Both the position numbers and the translations under genes were made by a program. The notes beneath the pieces were generated by a model. It saw only the letters and a program-made list of their open reading frames with translations, was not told the DNA's origin and did no database searches. From the NCBI GenBank assembly GCA_036946415.1, contig JAQIJD010000007.1:109885-173884 (forward strand): a stretch of 64,000 nt of DNA, given 5' to 3'. The DNA is from Sphingomonas_Q fennica_A (GTDB lineage: Bacteria > Pseudomonadota > Alphaproteobacteria > Sphingomonadales > Sphingomonadaceae). This document shows, one piece after another, positions 61,316-64,000 of this stretch. Position 1 is the first letter of the stretch. Each line of letters opens with the position of its first letter.

Positions 61316-63103
61316 TCAGTAAACGCGCGCCTTCGGCTTGATATACTGGATGTCGTCGGTCAGCGTGTAGTCGTGGACGGGGCGGTAATCGAGCGTCACC
61401 CGGCCCGCATCGAACCACGCGATCGTGTGCTTCATCCACTCCGCGTCGTTCCGCTCTGGGAAGTCCTCGTGCATGTGCGCGCCGCGGCTTTCGTGGCGGT
61501 TGGCGGCCGACTGCATCGTCACCACCGCCTGCGGCAGCATATTGTCCAGCTCCAGCGTCTCGACCAGATCGGTGTTCCAGATCAGCGAGCGGTCGCGGAT
61601 GCCGACGTCCTGCATCTGGGCGTGGACCTGATCGATCTTCTCCATCCCCTCGCGCAGCGTCTTGGTCGTGCGGAAGACCGCGCAGTCGGACTGCATCGTC
61701 CGCTGCATCGCGTTGCGGATCGTGGCGGTGGGGGAGCCGCCGCTGGCGTTGCGATAGCGGTCGAGCCGGGCGAGCGCGCGATCGTCCTCGGCCGTGTCGA
61801 CCGGCGCCTGCTTGGTGCCGGGCTTGACGATCTCGGCGATGCGGTGGCCGGTGGCGCGGCCGAAGACGACGAGGTCGATCAGCGAATTGGAGCCGAGCCG
61901 GTTGGCGCCGTGGACCGAGACGCACGCCGCCTCGCCCACCGCGAACAGGCCGGGCACCACCGTATCGGGGTTGCCGTCCTTCAGCGTCACCACTTCCCCG
62001 TGATAGTTACAGGGGATGCCGCCCATATTGTAGTGGACGGTGGGCGTGACGGGCAGCGGCTGGCGGGTGAGATCGACGCCGGCGAAGATCTTGCCGGTCT
62101 CGGTGATGCCGGGCAGCCGTTCGGCCAGCACCTTGGGATCGATATGATCGAGGTGCAGGTAGATATGGTCCTTGTCCTTGCCGACGCCGCGGCCCTCGCG
62201 GATCTCCATCGCCATCGAGCGCGAGACGACGTCGCGGCTGGCCAGATCCTTGGCGGAGGGGGCGTAGCGCTCCATGAAGCGCTCGCCTTCGGAATTGGTC
62301 AGATAGCCGCCCTCGCCGCGCGCGCCCTCGGTGATGAGGACGCCCGCGCCATAGATGCCGGTCGGGTGGAACTGGACGAATTCCATGTCCTGCAAGGGCA
62401 GGCCGGCGCGCAGCACCATGCCGCCGCCATCGCCGGTGCAGGTGTGCGCCGAGGTGGCGGAGAAATAGCAGCGGCCATAGCCGCCCGTCGCCAGCACGGT
62501 GCTGTGCGACCGGAAGCGGTGGATGGTGCCGTCTTCCATGCAGAGCGCGATCACGCCCTGGCAGACGCCGTCCTTCATGATGAGGTCGAGCGCGAAATAT
62601 TCGACGTAGAAGTCCGCATCATACTTCAGGCTCTGCTGGTAGAGCGCGTGGAGCATGGCGTGGCCAGTGCGGTCGGCGGCGGCGCAGGTGCGCTGGGCGG
62701 GCGGGCCCTCGCCCATATTCTGCATCATGCCGCCGAACGGGCGCTGGTAGATGCGGCCCTCGTTGGTGCGGCTGAACGGCACGCCGGCATGTTCCAGCTC
62801 GTAGACGGCGGCCGGCGCCTCGCGGCAGAGATATTCGATCGCGTCCTGATCGCCCAGCCAGTCGCTACCTTTGACGGTGTCGTACATGTGCCAGGTCCAG
62901 TGATCCGGCCCCATGTTGCCGAGGCTGGCGGCGATGCCGCCCTGCGCCGCCACCGTGTGGCTGCGCGTCGGGAACACCTTGGTGATGCACGCCGTCTTGA
63001 GGCCGCTTTCGGCGATGCCCATCGTCGCGCGCAGGCCCGAGCCGCCGGCGCCGACGACGACCGCATCATAGACGTGATCGATGATCTTATAGGCCTCGGC
63101 CAT
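61316..63103 (-). CDS. sdhA: Succinate dehydrogenase flavoprotein subunit
   Basis: The catalytic FAD subunit of complex II. The 595-residue protein has the FAD loop VVVGAGGSGLRAT, the covalent-FAD His in SHTVAAQGG, active-site stretches FHPTGIYG and TEGARGEGGYL, and the C-terminal RNRHESRGAH-like ANRHESRGAHMHEDFPERND. It starts at ATG 63103, overlapping the last base of sdhD. The normal sdhB neighbour is displaced about 1.6 kb. Confidence 0.98.
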   Translation of the reverse strand: MAEAYKIIDHVYDAVVVGAGGSGLRATMGIAESGLKTACITKVFPTRSHTVAAQGGIAASLGNMGPDHWTWHMYDTVKGSDWLGDQDAIEYLCREAPAAVYELEHAGVPFSRTNEGRIYQRPFGGMMQNMGEGPPAQRTCAAADRTGHAMLHALYQQSLKYDADFYVEYFALDLIMKDGVCQGVIALCMEDGTIHRFRSHSTVLATGGYGRCYFSATSAHTCTGDGGGMVLRAGLPLQDMEFVQFHPTGIYGAGVLITEGARGEGGYLTNSEGERFMERYAPSAKDLASRDVVSRSMAMEIREGRGVGKDKDHIYLHLDHIDPKVLAERLPGITETGKIFAGVDLTRQPLPVTPTVHYNMGGIPCNYHGEVVTLKDGNPDTVVPGLFAVGEAACVSVHGANRLGSNSLIDLVVFGRATGHRIAEIVKPGTKQAPVDTAEDDRALARLDRYRNASGGSPTATIRNAMQRTMQSDCAVFRTTKTLREGMEKIDQVHAQMQDVGIRDRSLIWNTDLVETLELDNMLPQAVVTMQSAANRHESRGAHMHEDFPERNDAEWMKHTIAWFDAGRVTLDYRPVHDYTLTDDIQYIKPKARVY

Positions 63104-63510
63104 TATGCGGGCACCCCACCGAATGCGATCTTGGCGATGGAAAAGACGGCGAGGGCGGCGCCCGCGACGCAATAAGCGGACAGCAGGACGAGCGCGACAA
63201 CGCGGCGCTGGTCCTTCTGATAATCCTCGATCACCACCTGCAGCCCCAGCCGGATATGGTAGAAGAGGTTGAGCGTGAGCAGGATCAGCCCGACCGCCAC
63301 GATCGGCGAGCGCAGCCATTCCACCACCACCTTGTGGCTGAGCGTGCCGGTGGCGGGATCGGCCAGCGGCAGGCGGAAGAGCGCGAGGACGAACCACAGG
63401 ACGAGGACGAGGTTGCCGCCCGCGGTCAGCCGCTGGCGCCACCAGTGGTGCGACCCCTCCTTGGCGGAGCCGAGACCGCGCACGCGGCCGATGCCGGTTC
63501 CGTTACCCAT
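63103..63510 (-). CDS. sdhD: Succinate dehydrogenase membrane anchor subunit
   Basis: A 135-residue membrane subunit with three TM helices: LVLVLWFVLALFRL, IVAVGLILLTLNLFYHIRLGLQ, and VALVLLSAYCVAGAALAVF. The HIRLGLQVVIEDY stretch bears the SdhD heme/quinone residues. It starts at ATG 63510 overlapping the sdhC stop (TGATG); an upstream in-frame start would intrude into sdhC. Confidence 0.93.
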   Translation of the reverse strand: MGNGTGIGRVRGLGSAKEGSHHWWRQRLTAGGNLVLVLWFVLALFRLPLADPATGTLSHKVVVEWLRSPIVAVGLILLTLNLFYHIRLGLQVVIEDYQKDQRRVVALVLLSAYCVAGAALAVFSIAKIAFGGVPA

Positions 63511-63959
63511 CAGCGCATACCCCCCAGGATGATCGGCACCCACAGCAGCAGCGTCATCACCGTCGAGACGATCAGGGTCAGCACCGCGCCCTGCTTGTTG
63601 CGCTTCAGCTCGTAGCCGGCACCCACATCCAGAACGAAGTGGCGCACGCCCGTCGACAGATGCTGGAAGAAGGCCCAGGTGAGGCCGAAGGCCGCCAGCC
63701 GCGCCACGATGTTGACGATCGTCGGCAGCAGCGCCCCGTCCGTCGCGCGATAGATCCAGTAGGAGAAGCGATCATAGGCGGCAGGCCCGCTCGCCGCGGC
63801 GGCCAGCCACCACACGAAGATCGAAACGCCGCCCAGCGCCATCGCCGTGCCCGTGGCGCGGTGCAGGATCGAAACGATCGCGTGCGGCCCCCAGCGCCAG
63901 ATGGTGAGGTGCGGCGACAGCGGCCGTGCGGGGTTTCGCGCCATGATCGGTTCCGTCAT
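63510..63959 (-). CDS. sdhC: Succinate dehydrogenase cytochrome b556 subunit
   Basis: A 149-residue subunit with three TM helices. The signature RPLSPHLTIWRWGPHAIVSI and SILHRATGTAM contains the Ser and Arg of the quinone site; the heme His is in HLSTGVRHFVLD. First gene of sdhCDA. The ATG at 63959 follows CAAGGG; a second ATG five codons later (MARNPARPLSPH) is the alternative. The 41 bp between it and the window end are upstream of the operon. Confidence 0.94.
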   Translation of the reverse strand: MTEPIMARNPARPLSPHLTIWRWGPHAIVSILHRATGTAMALGGVSIFVWWLAAAASGPAAYDRFSYWIYRATDGALLPTIVNIVARLAAFGLTWAFFQHLSTGVRHFVLDVGAGYELKRNKQGAVLTLIVSTVMTLLLWVPIILGGMR

Positions 63960-64000
63960 CCCTTGAATTCCGCGCTTTCCTTAAGGGCCGGCGGCCACGC

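Noticed and set aside
61373..63175. 600-codon open frame on the plus strand over sdhA
   Set aside because: Antisense shadow of sdhA; no hydrophobic core or motif.

Overview
The window is a stretch of high-GC (about 70%) chromosome from an alphaproteobacterium, most likely Sphingomonadaceae (Sphingomonas or a close relative). This rests on gene content and neighbourhoods: divK next to rpmG and a DUF3572 gene, xseA–DUF2093–M23 peptidase, lapA-domain protein–pyrF–DUF4287, trpFBA–accD–folC, a DUF6628 gene, egtB–egtD and sdhC-D-A. No rRNA, tRNA, prophage, insertion sequence or CRISPR array was recognised. Most of the window is core housekeeping DNA in short operons with 1–4 bp overlaps and many GTG or TTG starts.

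Layout: 0–4 kb, end of recF, a secreted OB-fold-like protein, and a divergent PhoP/PhoQ-type two-component operon. 4–10.6 kb, a TlpA-like lipoprotein, argH–LptM-like lipoprotein–lysA, galU, a CysG N-domain protein and a CorA/ZntB transporter. 10.7–15.2 kb, ppc (frameshifted) and an ABC-2 exporter. 15.3–20.4 kb, HNH endonuclease, gluQ, HIG1 protein, egtBD and a 3-hydroxyacyl-CoA dehydrogenase. 20.4–25.8 kb, M23 lipoprotein, DUF2093, xseA, purD, hom. 25.8–34.8 kb, an AAHS-type MFS transporter, a lipoprotein with a thioredoxin-like domain, an ATP-dependent DNA ligase, DUF1328, dps, rpmG, divK and a DUF3572–HAD–RidA–GNAT operon. 34.8–41.8 kb is the main accessory region: a Rieske oxygenase with a divergent TetR gene, an unknown small gene, and an overlapping operon of three SnoaL/NTF2-like proteins, a DUF3237 protein and a PQQ/heme alcohol dehydrogenase. 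It looks like an uncharacterised aromatic or terpenoid catabolic cluster. 42–49.9 kb, cvpA, a NifU-like protein, a Kef-type antiporter, DUF423, a PLP enzyme, TetR, radA, a LapA-domain gene, pyrF. 49.9–54.8 kb, trpFBA–accD–folC. 55–64 kb, a CPA1 antiporter, DUF6628, zapE, a thioesterase, and succinate dehydrogenase, in which sdhB is separated from sdhCDA by an SDR and a GFA gene.

Three threads deserve attention. First, four genes (ppc, a TetR, a small CxxCH protein and an SDR) are each broken by exactly one extra G in a G run, which suggests sequence error or a common indel mechanism. Second, an 18-bp operator-like palindrome of the form CTATACCG-NN-CGGTATAG occurs between the GFA and SDR genes, and two related sites lie upstream of the small unknown gene at 40.0 kb. 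This suggests one regulator and a small regulon. Third, at least four families of intergenic inverted-repeat elements sit mainly between convergent genes.
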